Below are positions 44,747 to 53,696 of a DNA stretch of 64,000 nucleotides, piece after piece. The notes beneath the pieces are model-generated. The model saw only the letters and a program-made list of their open reading frames with translations, searched no databases and was not told the DNA's origin. This stretch comes from Alphaproteobacteria bacterium (GTDB taxonomy: Bacteria; Pseudomonadota; Alphaproteobacteria; Caulobacterales; Parvularculaceae). The stretch spans positions 1 through 64,000 of the forward strand of contig WGLT01000010.1 of assembly GCA_016125425.1 (NCBI GenBank), written 5' to 3'. Every line of letters starts with the position of its first letter. Within the stretch, counting starts at the first letter, position 1. Position numbers and translations under genes: made by a program.

Positions 44747-45910
44747 CTATTGCGGCGTCAGCCGCAGGAGCTTGCCGGTCGGCGCGCCCGCCTTGTCTTC
44801 CGTCGTCACCCAGATTGCGCCGTCCGGCCCCTGACGGACGTCGCGCACGCGCATGCCGACGAGATAGCGCTCGTCGCCTGTCGGCTTGCCGTCCTTCATC
44901 GTAATGTGATGGAGCGAATGCTCGGCGAGCGCGCCGGCGAACAAATCGCCTTTCCATTCGGGAAACAGATCGCCGCTGTAATAGGCGAGACCGGAGGGCG
45001 CGATCGACGGCGTCCAGTATTTCAGCGGCTGCGTCGTTCCCTTATACTCCGTATAGGGCGTAATCCGCGCGCCGGAATAATCGATGCCGTAGGTCGCGAG
45101 CGGCCAGCCATAGTTCAGGCCCTTTTCGATCTTGTTGATCTCGTCGCCCCCGCGCGCCCCATGCTCGGTTTCAAAGACGGTTCCGTCGGGCGCAAGCGTC
45201 AGCCCTTCGGGATTGCGGTTGCCGTAGGTCCATATTTCCGGCAGCGCGCCTTCCTTGCCGACAAAGGGATTGTCTTGCGGGATCGAGCCGTCCTTGTTGA
45301 TGCGCACGATCTTGCCGAAATCATTGTCGAGCGTTTGCGCCTTTTCGCGATAGGTGAAGCCGTCGCCGACGCTTAAGAGCAGCGTGCCGTCGGGCAGGAA
45401 GAGAAGACGGCCGCCGATATTCGCCGCCGTGTCGCGCTCCGGCCGGCCGGTGAAAATGGTCTTGATGTCGGAGAGCGCCGCGCCGTCGAAGACGGCCGAG
45501 ATGACATGCATGGCGTTCGATTGTCGCGTCCCCGCCTCATAAGCGAGATAGATCGTGCGGTTCGAAGCGAAATCGGGATCAGCGACGACGTCGAAATAGC
45601 CCGCCTGGTTTTCGACAAAGGGCGTCGGCGTGTTGGCGACGGGATCCGGCGACAGCTTGCCGTCCTTGATAACGCGCAGGCGGCCGGGCCTTTCGGTCAG
45701 CAGGATCGTTCCGTCTGGCAGGAAACAGATGCTCCACGGATTTTGCAGGCCGTCGGCGATCGTCTCCACATTGAGCGCCGTCTTTCCCTCGGGCGCGGGC
45801 GGTTGCTGGAATGTCTGGAGATCGCGCGAAGAACAGCCCGACGCGGCGAGCGATCCGATCAGGATGGCGAGAGCGCCGGCGATCGCCGCGCGGCGAATGA
45901 TGGTCGACAT
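44747..45910 (-). CDS. PQQ-dependent sugar (glucose/sorbosone) dehydrogenase, lipoprotein
   Basis: 387 residues with lipobox SLAASGC-S. The beta-propeller of soluble glucose dehydrogenase/YliI type is seen in LQNPWSICFLPDGTILLTERPG, given in part here, GGRLLFLPDGTLLLSVGDG, YGNRNPEGLTLAPDGTVFE, TEHGARGGDEINKIEKGLNYGWP (in part) and MRVRDVRQGPDGAIWVTTED. These contain the PQQ- and calcium-binding residues of the family. It would oxidise aldose sugars in the periplasm. The stop lies 4 bp from that of the convergent BCCT gene. The pqq biosynthesis genes are not in this window. Confidence 0.88.
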   Translation of the reverse strand: MSTIIRRAAIAGALAILIGSLAASGCSSRDLQTFQQPPAPEGKTALNVETIADGLQNPWSICFLPDGTILLTERPGRLRVIKDGKLSPDPVANTPTPFVENQAGYFDVVADPDFASNRTIYLAYEAGTRQSNAMHVISAVFDGAALSDIKTIFTGRPERDTAANIGGRLLFLPDGTLLLSVGDGFTYREKAQTLDNDFGKIVRINKDGSIPQDNPFVGKEGALPEIWTYGNRNPEGLTLAPDGTVFETEHGARGGDEINKIEKGLNYGWPLATYGIDYSGARITPYTEYKGTTQPLKYWTPSIAPSGLAYYSGDLFPEWKGDLFAGALAEHSLHHITMKDGKPTGDERYLVGMRVRDVRQGPDGAIWVTTEDKAGAPTGKLLRLTPQ

Positions 45911-46021
45911 TGGCGGCTCCTTTCAGGGCGGCGCGCGCGAACGGCGCCGGAGGCAGGACAAGCGGGCCGCAATCGTTTTATCCTGACCGCGCCTCGCACG
46001 GCAAACAAAGGGAGTAGGGCG

Positions 46022-46462
46022 ATGGCGGTTTTTCGGATCCTGATCGGCTTTATCGCGGCCGTCGCGACGGCGGCCATTGTCGGCTCAGCCTTTGGAACGC
46101 AGATTGGAATTCTCGCGCTTGCGAAAGCCGGCGGCGCGGTGCCGCTGTCCCTGCGGCTCTCCATGACCTGGTCGGATATTCAAAATTTCGGCCCGGCTTA
46201 CGCCGCCGTCATCGCCATCGGCTTCGCCGCGGCCTTCTCCGTCGCCGCCTATCTCAAACGGATTCTGGTCCCGCTCGCGCCGCTCGCCTATCCCCTCGCC
46301 GGAGCCGCGGCGATCGCCGCCGCGCTCGTTCTGATGACCCTCTGGTTCAAAGGCGAGACCGTCGTCGCCGCGACCCGCGACGCGCTCGGCTTCACCCTGC
46401 AATGCCTCGCGGGCGCGCTTGGCGGGGCCGTTTTCGGCTGGATCGCGAAAAAGCGAAATTGA
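46022..46462 (+). CDS. Hypothetical integral membrane protein
   Basis: 146 residues with four membrane segments: VFRILIGFIAAVATAAIVGS, FGPAYAAVIAIGFAAAFSVAA, LAYPLAGAAAIAAALVLMTL and LAGALGGAVFGWIAKK. No conserved catalytic or ion-binding motif is seen, and I do not recognise a family. It starts at an ATG with GGGAGTAGGG upstream. It is divergent from the sugar-dehydrogenase gene and lies 44 bp before rimO on the same strand, so it could be co-transcribed with it. Confidence 0.65.
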   Translation: MAVFRILIGFIAAVATAAIVGSAFGTQIGILALAKAGGAVPLSLRLSMTWSDIQNFGPAYAAVIAIGFAAAFSVAAYLKRILVPLAPLAYPLAGAAAIAAALVLMTLWFKGETVVAATRDALGFTLQCLAGALGGAVFGWIAKKRN

Positions 46463-46506
46463 CGGGCGTCGCGCCGGCGAAACCTTTCTGCTAAAGCGCT
46501 GGCCCC

Positions 46507-47865
46507 ATGAGCCGCGCCGCCCCCCAGAACCCGAAGATCGGTATCGTCAGCCTCGGCTGCCCGAAGGCGCTGGTCGATTCCGAACGCATCCTGACGCGCC
46601 TTCGCGCCGAAGGCTATGAGATCGCGCCCGACTATGCGGGCGCCGACGCCGTGCTGGTCAATACATGCGGCTTTCTCGATTCGGCGCGCGCCGAATCCCT
46701 CGACGCGATCGGCGAAGCGATCGCCGAAAACGGACGCGTCATCGTCACCGGCTGTCTCGGCGCGGAGGAAAGCGTCATCCGTGCGGCGCATCCGAAGGTG
46801 CTCGCCGTAACGGGCCCGCACCAATATGAAAGGGTGATGGAAGCCGTGCATGACGCGGTTCCGCCCGTCCACGATCCGCTCTTCGATCTTTTGCCGCCGC
46901 AAGGGATAAAACTGACGCCGCGGCACTACGCCTATCTGAAAATCTCCGAAGGCTGCAACAATAGCTGCAGTTTCTGCATTATCCCCTCGATGCGCGGGAA
47001 ACTGAAAAGCCGGCGCATTGATGCGGTGTTGAAAGAAGCCGAAAAGCTCGCCGGCGCCGGCGTCAAAGAGCTGCTCGTCATCTCGCAGGACACGTCCGCC
47101 TACGGCGTCGATCTGAAATACGCGCCTTTCGCATGGCGCGACCGGCCCTATGAAACCCGCTTTCTCGATCTCGCCAGGGGACTCGGCGAACTCGGGATCT
47201 GGACGCGGCTTCACTATGTCTATCCTTACCCCCATGTCGACGCCGTCATACCCTTGATGGCGGAAGGCCGAATCCTTCCCTATCTCGACATCCCCTTCCA
47301 GCATGCGAGCCCGAAAATTCTGAAAGCGATGCGCCGTCCGGCGCATACGGAGAAAACGCTCGAGCAGATCAGCCGCTGGCGGTCGGTCTGTCCGGATATC
47401 GCGATCCGTTCGACCTTCATCGTCGGATTCCCCGGCGAAACCGAAGAGGATTTCAACTTGCTGCTCGACTGGCTGGAAGAGGCGCGCCTCACCCGCGTCG
47501 GCTGTTTCAAATTCGAGCCCGTCGAAGGCGCGTCGGCGAATGCGCTTGCCGGCGCGGTTCCGGATTCGCTGAAGGAAGAGCGCTACGCCCGCTTCATGGA
47601 GGCGCAGCAGGCGATCTCCGCCGACATCCTCCAGGGCTTCGTCGGACGCGAACTCGACGTGCTGATCGACAGCGTCGATGCGGACGGCGCCGCCGGACGC
47701 TCCTTCATGGACGCGCCCGAGATCGACGGCGCCGTCATTCTTGACGGCGCTCAAGAAGTTGACCCGGGCGACATGGTTCGCGTCCGGATCACGGCGGCGG
47801 ACGCCTATGATCTGTTCGGCGATATCGTCCGCCCCGGGCCCGACACGGCGCGCCACGCGCGGTAA
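46507..47865 (+). CDS. rimO: Ribosomal protein S12 methylthiotransferase RimO
   Basis: 452 residues. The N-terminal UPF0004 domain has three cluster-binding cysteines (Cys18 in [12 protein letters not shown], Cys54 in VNTCGFLD, Cys83 in TGCLGAEE). The radical SAM domain has [18 protein letters not shown] (Cys150, Cys154, Cys157), and a TRAM domain ends the protein ([14 protein letters not shown]). The [11 protein letters not shown] and [15 protein letters not shown] segments separate RimO from MiaB. It adds a methylthio group to Asp of ribosomal protein S12. It is a single gene, followed by phoR after 82 bp. Confidence 0.95.
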   Translation: MSRAAPQNPKIGIVSLGCPKALVDSERILTRLRAEGYEIAPDYAGADAVLVNTCGFLDSARAESLDAIGEAIAENGRVIVTGCLGAEESVIRAAHPKVLAVTGPHQYERVMEAVHDAVPPVHDPLFDLLPPQGIKLTPRHYAYLKISEGCNNSCSFCIIPSMRGKLKSRRIDAVLKEAEKLAGAGVKELLVISQDTSAYGVDLKYAPFAWRDRPYETRFLDLARGLGELGIWTRLHYVYPYPHVDAVIPLMAEGRILPYLDIPFQHASPKILKAMRRPAHTEKTLEQISRWRSVCPDIAIRSTFIVGFPGETEEDFNLLLDWLEEARLTRVGCFKFEPVEGASANALAGAVPDSLKEERYARFMEAQQAISADILQGFVGRELDVLIDSVDADGAAGRSFMDAPEIDGAVILDGAQEVDPGDMVRVRITAADAYDLFGDIVRPGPDTARHAR

Positions 47866-47947
47866 GGCGCCGAAAGCCGCCGCCGGCCGCATTTGCCTCC
47901 GCGGCCCCGGGCGCTATAGGGTTCGGCCCGAGCCGGGGGCGCAAAGA

Positions 47948-49348
47948 ATGCAGGACGATCTCGCAAGCCTCATACGCAACACCGCAACGCGCGTGCGCGC
48001 GCGCGATCTGACCTGGGTGATCGCGATCGCGGCCGGCATCGGCGCCGTGCTGGTCGGTCTCGGCCGGCTGGACTGGAAACTCGCTGTCGCCGCTTTCGTC
48101 GCCTTCGGCGTCGCCCTCGCCGTGCGCTACCGGTTCTCGTCGGCGCGGCTCTGGGCCGAACCGGTGCAACGCATCGTCGACGCCGAACTGGCGGCGCGCG
48201 AAGCGGAGATTTCAAGCCTGCGCCTCGCGCGGGGCGTCGCTCAGGCGCTGCCCGAGCCGCTTATCATCATCGACGGCGAAGGCGTCATCGAGCTCGCCAA
48301 TCCGGCTGCTGAGGAGTTTGTCGGCGCCCCGATCGAGGGACGCCATCTCGCGACCGCCGTGCGCGCCGCAACCGTTTTCGAAACCGCCGAGGCGGTGCTG
48401 CGCAATCGGTCGTCGCAAACTGTCGATTTCGTGACCGCAGGCGCGGTCGAACGCTCTTGCCGGGCCTTCATCGCGCCGCTTGACGGCGGCGAGTCCCGCG
48501 CGCTTATTTTCATCCGTGACCTGACGAGCGAGCGCCGGCTGGAGCAGATGCGCGCCGACTTCATCGCGAGCGCCAGCCATGAGCTCAGAACGCCGCTCGC
48601 TTCGCTCACCGGATTCATCGAGACCCTGCGCGGGCCAGCCAAAGGCGATGAAGAGGCGCGCGAGCGGTTCTTGACGATCATGCAGGCGCAGGCCGAGCGG
48701 ATGCAGCGCCTTGTCGCCGATCTTATGTCGCTGTCGAGGATCGAGCTTAACGAACACGTCCCGCCCAACGCCCCGCTCGACCTCGCCGAGACGGCGCGCG
48801 ACGTCATCGACTCCATCCAGCCGCTGCTTGAACAATCGGGCGCGATCGTCGATTTCGAATGCGCTGGCGATGGTCCGTTCACGATCCTTGGCGACAAGGA
48901 TGAAATCTTTCAGGCGATCCAGAACCTGATCGACAACGCGCTGAAATATGGCGGGGACCCCGCGCTCGTCAAAGTGCGCGTCGGCAGAGGCCCCGCGCCG
49001 TCGATTTCAAGCGAGGGCGAGATCGCCCACCGCGCGGGAGACTCCGCCGCGCAGATCGCCGCGCGGCGCATGATCCCCGCCGACGACCTCGTCTATCTCA
49101 GCGTGCGCGATTTCGGCCCCGGCATTGAGCGCTCCGACCTGCCGCGCCTGACCGAACGCTTCTATCGCGTCAATGTCGAGCGCAGCCGCAAGAGCGGCGG
49201 CACAGGTCTCGGCCTCGCCATCGTCAAGCACATCGTCAACCGCCATAAGGGCGGGCTGCAGGTCGAAAGCCGGCTCGGCGGCGGCACCGCCTTTGTCTGT
49301 TATTTCAAGGGCGTGAAGCAGAAGGCCGCGGTCCCGGCGACCGCCTGA
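47948..49348 (+). CDS. phoR: Phosphate-regulon histidine kinase PhoR
   Basis: 466 residues. Two membrane segments (22-40 and 43-60) are followed by a PAS domain (about 95-195, with LIIIDGEGVIELANPAAEEF). The H-box ASASHELRTPLASLTGF places the histidine at residue 211, and the ATPase domain shows NLIDNALKYGG, VRDFGPGIERSDLPRL, FYRV and GGTGLGLAIVKHI. This is the PhoR layout. It phosphorylates PhoB when phosphate is low. The ATG at 47948 is chosen because it begins just before the first membrane segment; the frame is open from 47678. PhoU and phoB follow, without the pst genes that usually lie between. Confidence 0.92.
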   Translation: MQDDLASLIRNTATRVRARDLTWVIAIAAGIGAVLVGLGRLDWKLAVAAFVAFGVALAVRYRFSSARLWAEPVQRIVDAELAAREAEISSLRLARGVAQALPEPLIIIDGEGVIELANPAAEEFVGAPIEGRHLATAVRAATVFETAEAVLRNRSSQTVDFVTAGAVERSCRAFIAPLDGGESRALIFIRDLTSERRLEQMRADFIASASHELRTPLASLTGFIETLRGPAKGDEEARERFLTIMQAQAERMQRLVADLMSLSRIELNEHVPPNAPLDLAETARDVIDSIQPLLEQSGAIVDFECAGDGPFTILGDKDEIFQAIQNLIDNALKYGGDPALVKVRVGRGPAPSISSEGEIAHRAGDSAAQIAARRMIPADDLVYLSVRDFGPGIERSDLPRLTERFYRVNVERSRKSGGTGLGLAIVKHIVNRHKGGLQVESRLGGGTAFVCYFKGVKQKAAVPATA

Positions 49349-49534
49349 GGGCGGCTCGGCCGGCCGGCGCACCCATTGCGCTAATCTTCGCAGCGGTACA
49401 AGATTCTGTCACAAAGAAAGAGCAAACCAACCGTCCGCCGGATGGCGCGCCGAGCGCCGTCCCACCCCAAAGGATCGAAGCCCCGACGGCGCGCCGAACG
49501 CAGTCGTCCGGACCTTGCCAACAGGAGCTAGCGC

Positions 49535-50194
49535 ATGCCGAGCGTCGGGCGTCAAAGACCTACGGACAATCTGCAGGGTCTCAGCGTCGACATCGCGCGC
49601 ATGGCCAGTCTTGTCGAAAGCCAGCTCGCCGAAGCGATTGGCGTCTTCGAGCGCCGCGACGTTCTCGTCGCCGAAAGACTGATCAAGGATGACGAAAAGA
49701 TCGACGAAATGCACGCGGCCGTCGAGGCGAAAGTGGTCGCGCTGCTCTCCGAAGGCGGACACGACCAGGCCGAGCTTCGCGAAATTATCGCCTATCTCAA
49801 GGTGTCAGGCGATCTCGAGCGGGTCGGCGATCTCGCCAAAAATGTCGCCAAGCGCACGCTCGCGCTGAGCCGGGAGCGCCCGCCCAAGCCTTACGCCGCC
49901 GTGGCGCGGCTCGGCCGGGCGAGCCTTCGCCAGATATCGGACATTCTGACGGCGCTCGCCGCCCGCAACCTGCCGGGCGCGCAGGCGGTCTGGGGCGGGG
50001 ACGAAGAGCTGGACGAGCTCCACAACTCGCTTTTTCGCGAGATCGCCGAGGCGACGCGCGAGGAGCGCAGCGACGTCAACGCCTGCATTCAGCTCGCCTT
50101 CATCGCCAAGAATTTCGAGCGGGTCGGCGATCACGCAACCAACATCGCCGAGGCGCTGCAATTCCTGCTGACCGGAGCGGCGCCGCGGCGGTGA
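49535..50194 (+). CDS. phoU: Phosphate-signalling protein PhoU
   Basis: 219 residues, all helical, with two three-helix bundles. The metal-binding E/DXXXD motifs appear as DDEKIDEMHAAVEAKV and the second-bundle equivalent GGDEELDELHNSLFREI, and VSGDLERVGDLAKNVAKR matches AKNFERVGDHATNIAEAL, the internal repeat of the family. PhoU connects the Pst transporter to PhoR and keeps the regulon off when phosphate is plentiful. The start has AGGAG 8 bases upstream. In the 186-bp gap before it, a single CTGTCAC (49406-49412) resembles half of a Pho box. Confidence 0.94.
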   Translation: MPSVGRQRPTDNLQGLSVDIARMASLVESQLAEAIGVFERRDVLVAERLIKDDEKIDEMHAAVEAKVVALLSEGGHDQAELREIIAYLKVSGDLERVGDLAKNVAKRTLALSRERPPKPYAAVARLGRASLRQISDILTALAARNLPGAQAVWGGDEELDELHNSLFREIAEATREERSDVNACIQLAFIAKNFERVGDHATNIAEALQFLLTGAAPRR

Positions 50195-50277
50195 GCAAGC
50201 GCAGCATTGAGGGTTGACGGGCCGGCAAAGCCCGCCCAGAGAAAGGCCGGGCCCCTCGCAAAGCGGAGAATAAAGGC

Positions 50278-50967
50278 ATGGCGAGCACCCGCGTACTGGT
50301 CGTCGAGGACGAAGAAGCGCTGGCGACGCTGCTGGAGTACAATCTCAAGCGCGAAGACTTCGAGGTCGCTCTCGCCTCGGACGGGGAAGAGGCGCTGATG
50401 AAAATCGACGAGAGCCTCCCCGATATCGTCATTCTCGACTGGATGCTGCCGAAGGTCTCCGGGATCGAAGTCTGCCGGCGCCTCCGGCTGAAGCCCGAAA
50501 CCAAGAACATCCCGGTCATCATGCTGACCGCGCGTTCGGAGGAGAGCGACCGCATCCGCGGCCTCGAAATCGGCGCGGACGACTACATGACCAAGCCGTT
50601 TTCGACCAATGAGCTGATCGCGCGGGTGCGCGCGGTCCTGCGCCGCATCCGGCCCGCGCTCGTCCAGGACGAGATCACGCATGGCGATCTCAAGGTCGAC
50701 CGCACCGCGCATCGCGTCTGGCGCGACGACAAGGAGATCCATCTCGGCCCGACGGAGTTTCGTCTGCTCGACCATTTGATCCGGCATCCGGGGCGCGTTT
50801 TCTCGCGCGAGCAGCTTTTGAACGCGGTCTGGGGGTCGGACGTTTTCGTCGAGGTGAGGACCGTCGACGTCCATATCGGCCGGCTCAGAAAAGCCCTCAA
50901 CAAATACAATCAGGGCGATCCGATCCGCACCGTGCGTTCGGCCGGCTACGCGCTCGATGCGGCTTAG
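50278..50967 (+). CDS. phoB: Phosphate-regulon response regulator PhoB
   Basis: 229 residues. The receiver domain has VLVVEDEEAL, phosphoacceptor Asp54 in IVILDWMLP, VIMLTAR and the conserved lysine in DDYMTKPFS. The winged helix of the OmpR type follows with LGPTEFRLLDHLIRHPGRVF, then SREQLLNAVWG and VRSAGYAL. PhoB activates phosphate-scavenging genes when PhoR phosphorylates it. It is 83 bp after phoU on the same strand. The terminator at 51053-51086 follows. Confidence 0.95.
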   Translation: MASTRVLVVEDEEALATLLEYNLKREDFEVALASDGEEALMKIDESLPDIVILDWMLPKVSGIEVCRRLRLKPETKNIPVIMLTARSEESDRIRGLEIGADDYMTKPFSTNELIARVRAVLRRIRPALVQDEITHGDLKVDRTAHRVWRDDKEIHLGPTEFRLLDHLIRHPGRVFSREQLLNAVWGSDVFVEVRTVDVHIGRLRKALNKYNQGDPIRTVRSAGYALDAA

Positions 50968-51052
50968 GCGGCCTAGGCGCCCGACAGGCCGGATCGGAAC
51001 AGGCCGGATTTGAGCCCCACTCCCGAACGCGCGTGACGCCGCAAGCCTCAAA

Positions 51053-51086
51053 AGAAGGGCCGGCGCGACGAGCCGTCGGCCTTTCT
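51053..51086. terminator. Bidirectional terminator between phoB and gcrA
   Basis: Arms at 51053-51065 (AGAAGGGCCGGCG) and 51074-51086 (CGTCGGCCTTTCT) pair along 13 positions with two G-U/mismatch positions and loop CGACGAGC. It has an A-run on the left and a TTT inside the right arm, so it can serve both convergent genes. Confidence 0.7.
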
Positions 51087-51114
51087 GCGCCTGCGCTCCG
51101 GCGCGCCCTTCGCC

Positions 51115-51624
51115 CTACCCCGCGGCGCGGCGCTTTTGCGCCTCGATGCGCTGGGGCGCGGCGGGGCGCTCGGGCTTTTTCGCCTGCGCCGGCTGGAAGG
51201 CGAGATGGGCGTGATAGGCGCAATAGGATTTCCCCGCCGGGGTCGACTGGCCGCAGAAATGGAAATCATCGCGCGCCGGATCGCCGATCGGCCATTTGCA
51301 CATATTGTTCTTGAGGGTCGCGACCGTCGTCATATCGCCGGTTTCGAGGATCAGGGGCGCTGCGAATTCCGGCTCGGCCACGATCGGCTTCAGCGCCGCC
51401 TCGCGCCGCGCCGCGGGCTCGAAGGCTTCGTCGCCCGCTTCGAATGAAGAACAGCCGCGCTGCGGCTTGGCCGGCGTCGCGCGCCCCGACAACCCGAGAC
51501 GATGCACCTTGCCGATCACGGCGTTGCGCGTAACGCCGCCCATCTTCGATGCGATCTGGCTCGCCGAAAGGCCTTCGGCCCAATACTTTTTCAACAGCTC
51601 GACACGCTCGTCGTTCCAGGCCAT
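51115..51624 (-). CDS. gcrA: Cell-cycle regulator GcrA
   Basis: 169 residues. The N-terminal DNA-binding domain MAWNDERVELLKKYWAEGLS then ASQIASKMGGVTRNAVIGKV and HRLGLSGR is almost invariant in GcrA. The C-terminal part has NNMCKWPIGDP and FHFCGQ...YCAYH-type cysteines that bind the sigma-70 domain. GcrA works with CcrM-methylated GANTC sites and RNA polymerase to drive S-phase and division genes. The frame is open to 51684, but the conserved N-terminus with a GAGGGAG site sets the ATG at 51624. It is divergent from the ABC permease at 51897. Confidence 0.95.
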   Translation of the reverse strand: MAWNDERVELLKKYWAEGLSASQIASKMGGVTRNAVIGKVHRLGLSGRATPAKPQRGCSSFEAGDEAFEPAARREAALKPIVAEPEFAAPLILETGDMTTVATLKNNMCKWPIGDPARDDFHFCGQSTPAGKSYCAYHAHLAFQPAQAKKPERPAAPQRIEAQKRRAAG

Positions 51625-51812
51625 GACCGTGCTCCCTCGAAAAAACCGGCGCGCCCGAACGCCCCTGGGCTGTCGCCTGAGCAAATGCTATATGTAGTAG
51701 AACCTTGCGGCGGTCACCGCCGCGACGCCTAGATATAGTATCCCAACGGATGAAAAAGACAACATATCGGCGTCGTCTAGTTTTGCACACCAGATATTGA
51801 CGACCCGATTTC

Positions 51813-51838
51813 GGAATGACGCTGCGCTGCGTCATTCC
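51813..51838. promoter_or_regulatory. Perfect inverted repeat upstream of the ABC permease
   Basis: GGAATGACGC and GCGTCATTCC are separated by TGCGCT, 58 bp before the permease start in the gap shared with gcrA (51625-51896). It could be an operator or the stem of a transcript leader. It does not resemble a CtrA site. The rest of the gap shows no clear promoter. Confidence 0.5.
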
Positions 51839-51896
51839 TTGACCTCGCCCGGATGAAGCGCGACATCCCGGGTCCCGCCCTTCCGGAGACGACGTC

Positions 51897-52754
51897 ATGC
51901 TCGACCAGCCCGTTTTGCCGCAAAGCCTCGCCGCCGAGGAGGAAAGACCGGCGTTCGGCGAACGCCGTTTCGGGCGCGTCAACTGGCTCGGCCTTCAAAC
52001 GCTCGTCGTCAAAGAGATCCGCCGCTTCATGAAGGTCGCCTTCCAGACCATTTTCGCGCCGGTCATCTCGACCATCCTCTTCCTGCTCGTCTTCATGCTG
52101 GCCTTCGGCCGCGCCAAAACCTTCGTCGACGGCGTTCCCTATACGGAGTTCCTTGCGCCCGGCCTCATCATGATGGCGATCCTGACCAACGCTTTCGCCA
52201 ACTCCTCTTCGTCGATCATCATCGGCAAGGTCCAGGGCTCGATCGTCGACATATTGATGCCGCCTTTGTCCGCATCCGAACTGACAGTCGCTTTCGTCAT
52301 CGGCGCGGCGGCGCGCGGACTTCTCGTCGGCCTCGTCACGGCGATCACCAGCGCCCTCTTCATGGCCTTTTCCGATGCGCCGATGTCGATCGCCGAACCG
52401 TGGGCCATCGCCTATTTCTCGCTCGCCGCCGCGTTCATTTTCGGCATGATCGGCGTCGCGGGCGGGATCTGGGCGGAGAAATTCGACCAGCTCGCGGCGG
52501 TGACCAATTTCGTCATCACGCCGCTCACTTTCCTGTCCGGCACTTTCTATTCGATCAAGAACCTGCCCGAGCCGTTCCTGACGATCAGCCATTACAATCC
52601 GGTTTTCTATCTGATCGACGGTTTCCGCTACGGCTTCACCGGCCAATACGACGCTTCGCCCGCGGCCGGCGCGGCGGCGACGGGCGTCATCACGATCGTG
52701 CTCGGCTATTTCTGCTACCGGCTGTTCAAGTCGGGCTACAAACTGAAATCCTGA
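51897..52754 (+). CDS. ABC-2 type transporter permease (YadH-like)
   Basis: 285 residues with six membrane segments, beginning with a cytoplasmic tail and VNWLGLQTLVVKEIRRFMKV. The ABC-2 features are ILFLLVFMLAFGRAKTF, PYTEFLAPGLIMMAILTNAF, LMPPLSASELTVAFVIGAAA and the late LTFLSGTFYSIKNLPEP followed by NPVFYLIDGFRYGFTG, the classic ABC-2 signature. It exports an unknown substrate. No ATPase is adjacent; the orphan YadG-like ATPase at 17573 is a candidate partner. hslO starts 4 bp after this stop, suggesting one transcript. Confidence 0.9.
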   Translation: MLDQPVLPQSLAAEEERPAFGERRFGRVNWLGLQTLVVKEIRRFMKVAFQTIFAPVISTILFLLVFMLAFGRAKTFVDGVPYTEFLAPGLIMMAILTNAFANSSSSIIIGKVQGSIVDILMPPLSASELTVAFVIGAAARGLLVGLVTAITSALFMAFSDAPMSIAEPWAIAYFSLAAAFIFGMIGVAGGIWAEKFDQLAAVTNFVITPLTFLSGTFYSIKNLPEPFLTISHYNPVFYLIDGFRYGFTGQYDASPAAGAAATGVITIVLGYFCYRLFKSGYKLKS

Positions 52755-52757
52755 TCG

Positions 52758-53696
52758 ATGGAGCGCGAAGCGCAAGACGCGCCGGCGGCCGGCGATGACA
52801 GGGTCCTTCCCTTTCAGGTGGCGCAGACCGCCGTGCGGGGCCGGGTCGTGCGCCTCGGCGCGGCGATCGACGACATTCTCGCCGCCCACCCTTTCGCCGA
52901 ACCGGTGAAGGAGCTTCTCGGCGAAGCGACGGCGCTCGTCGCGCTGATGGGCGCGGCGCTCAAATTCGACGGGCGCCTCATCTTCCAGGCGCAAGGCGAC
53001 GGGCCGGTTTCGGCGCTGATCGCGGACTATGCGGCGGACGGAAGCCTGCGCGCGACGGCGACCATGGCGGGCGAGATCAAGGATGGCGCGCGCGGGCTTC
53101 GCGCGCTGATGGGAAAGGGCCATATCGCGCTCACCATCGATCAGGGGCCGGACATGGACCGCTATCAGGGCGTGACCTCGCTCGACGCGGACAATCTCGC
53201 CGCCGCGGCGGTCGCCTATTTCGACCAGTCCGAGCAGATCCCGACCGCGTTGAAGCTGGCGGTCGGACGCGTGTCGCGGCCGGGCGAGCGCGAGCGTTGG
53301 CGCGCCGGCGGCGTCATCGCGCAATTCGTGCCGAGCGAGGGGGGCGAACGCGCGCGCGGCGAGGCGGCGCTGACGAGCGAAGCCGATAGCGAGACCTGGA
53401 ATCGCGCGGCCGCCTTCCTCGAAACGACCGAAGCCGACGAATTGCTCGACCCGGGCGTTTCGGCCGAAACCCTGCTTTACCGGCTTTATCACGAAAACGG
53501 GGTGCGCGTGTTCCGTCCGTCCCCGCTGCGCGCCGAATGCCACTGCAACGCCGGAAAGATCGCCGCCGTCCTCGCCCGCTATGACGAGGATCAACTCGCC
53601 GACATGGTCGATGAGGGCTATATTCGCGTCTCCTGCGAATTCTGCCGGCGCGAATATCTGTTCGACCGCGCCGGCGAGCCGGCCGGCGTGCGATGA
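52758..53696 (+). CDS. hslO: Redox-regulated chaperone Hsp33
   Basis: 312 residues. The substrate-binding N-domain is followed by the C-terminal zinc centre: Cys261 and Cys263 in ECHCNAGK and Cys293 and Cys296 in VSCEFCRREY, the C-x-C and C-x-x-C pair of Hsp33. Oxidation of these cysteines releases zinc and turns the protein into a holdase that protects proteins from hypochlorite or peroxide stress. It lies directly behind the ABC permease and its stop overlaps the start of ppk2 by 4 bases. Confidence 0.95.
   Translation: MEREAQDAPAAGDDRVLPFQVAQTAVRGRVVRLGAAIDDILAAHPFAEPVKELLGEATALVALMGAALKFDGRLIFQAQGDGPVSALIADYAADGSLRATATMAGEIKDGARGLRALMGKGHIALTIDQGPDMDRYQGVTSLDADNLAAAAVAYFDQSEQIPTALKLAVGRVSRPGERERWRAGGVIAQFVPSEGGERARGEAALTSEADSETWNRAAAFLETTEADELLDPGVSAETLLYRLYHENGVRVFRPSPLRAECHCNAGKIAAVLARYDEDQLADMVDEGYIRVSCEFCRREYLFDRAGEPAGVR

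Noticed and set aside
49400-49425. Pho box before phoU
   Set aside because: Only one CTGTCAC repeat is present; the second repeat 11 bases later is missing.
51777-53594. 605-codon open frame on the minus strand
   Set aside because: It lies opposite the ABC permease and hslO, has the skewed Arg/Asp/Glu composition of antisense frames in GC-rich DNA, and no family motif.
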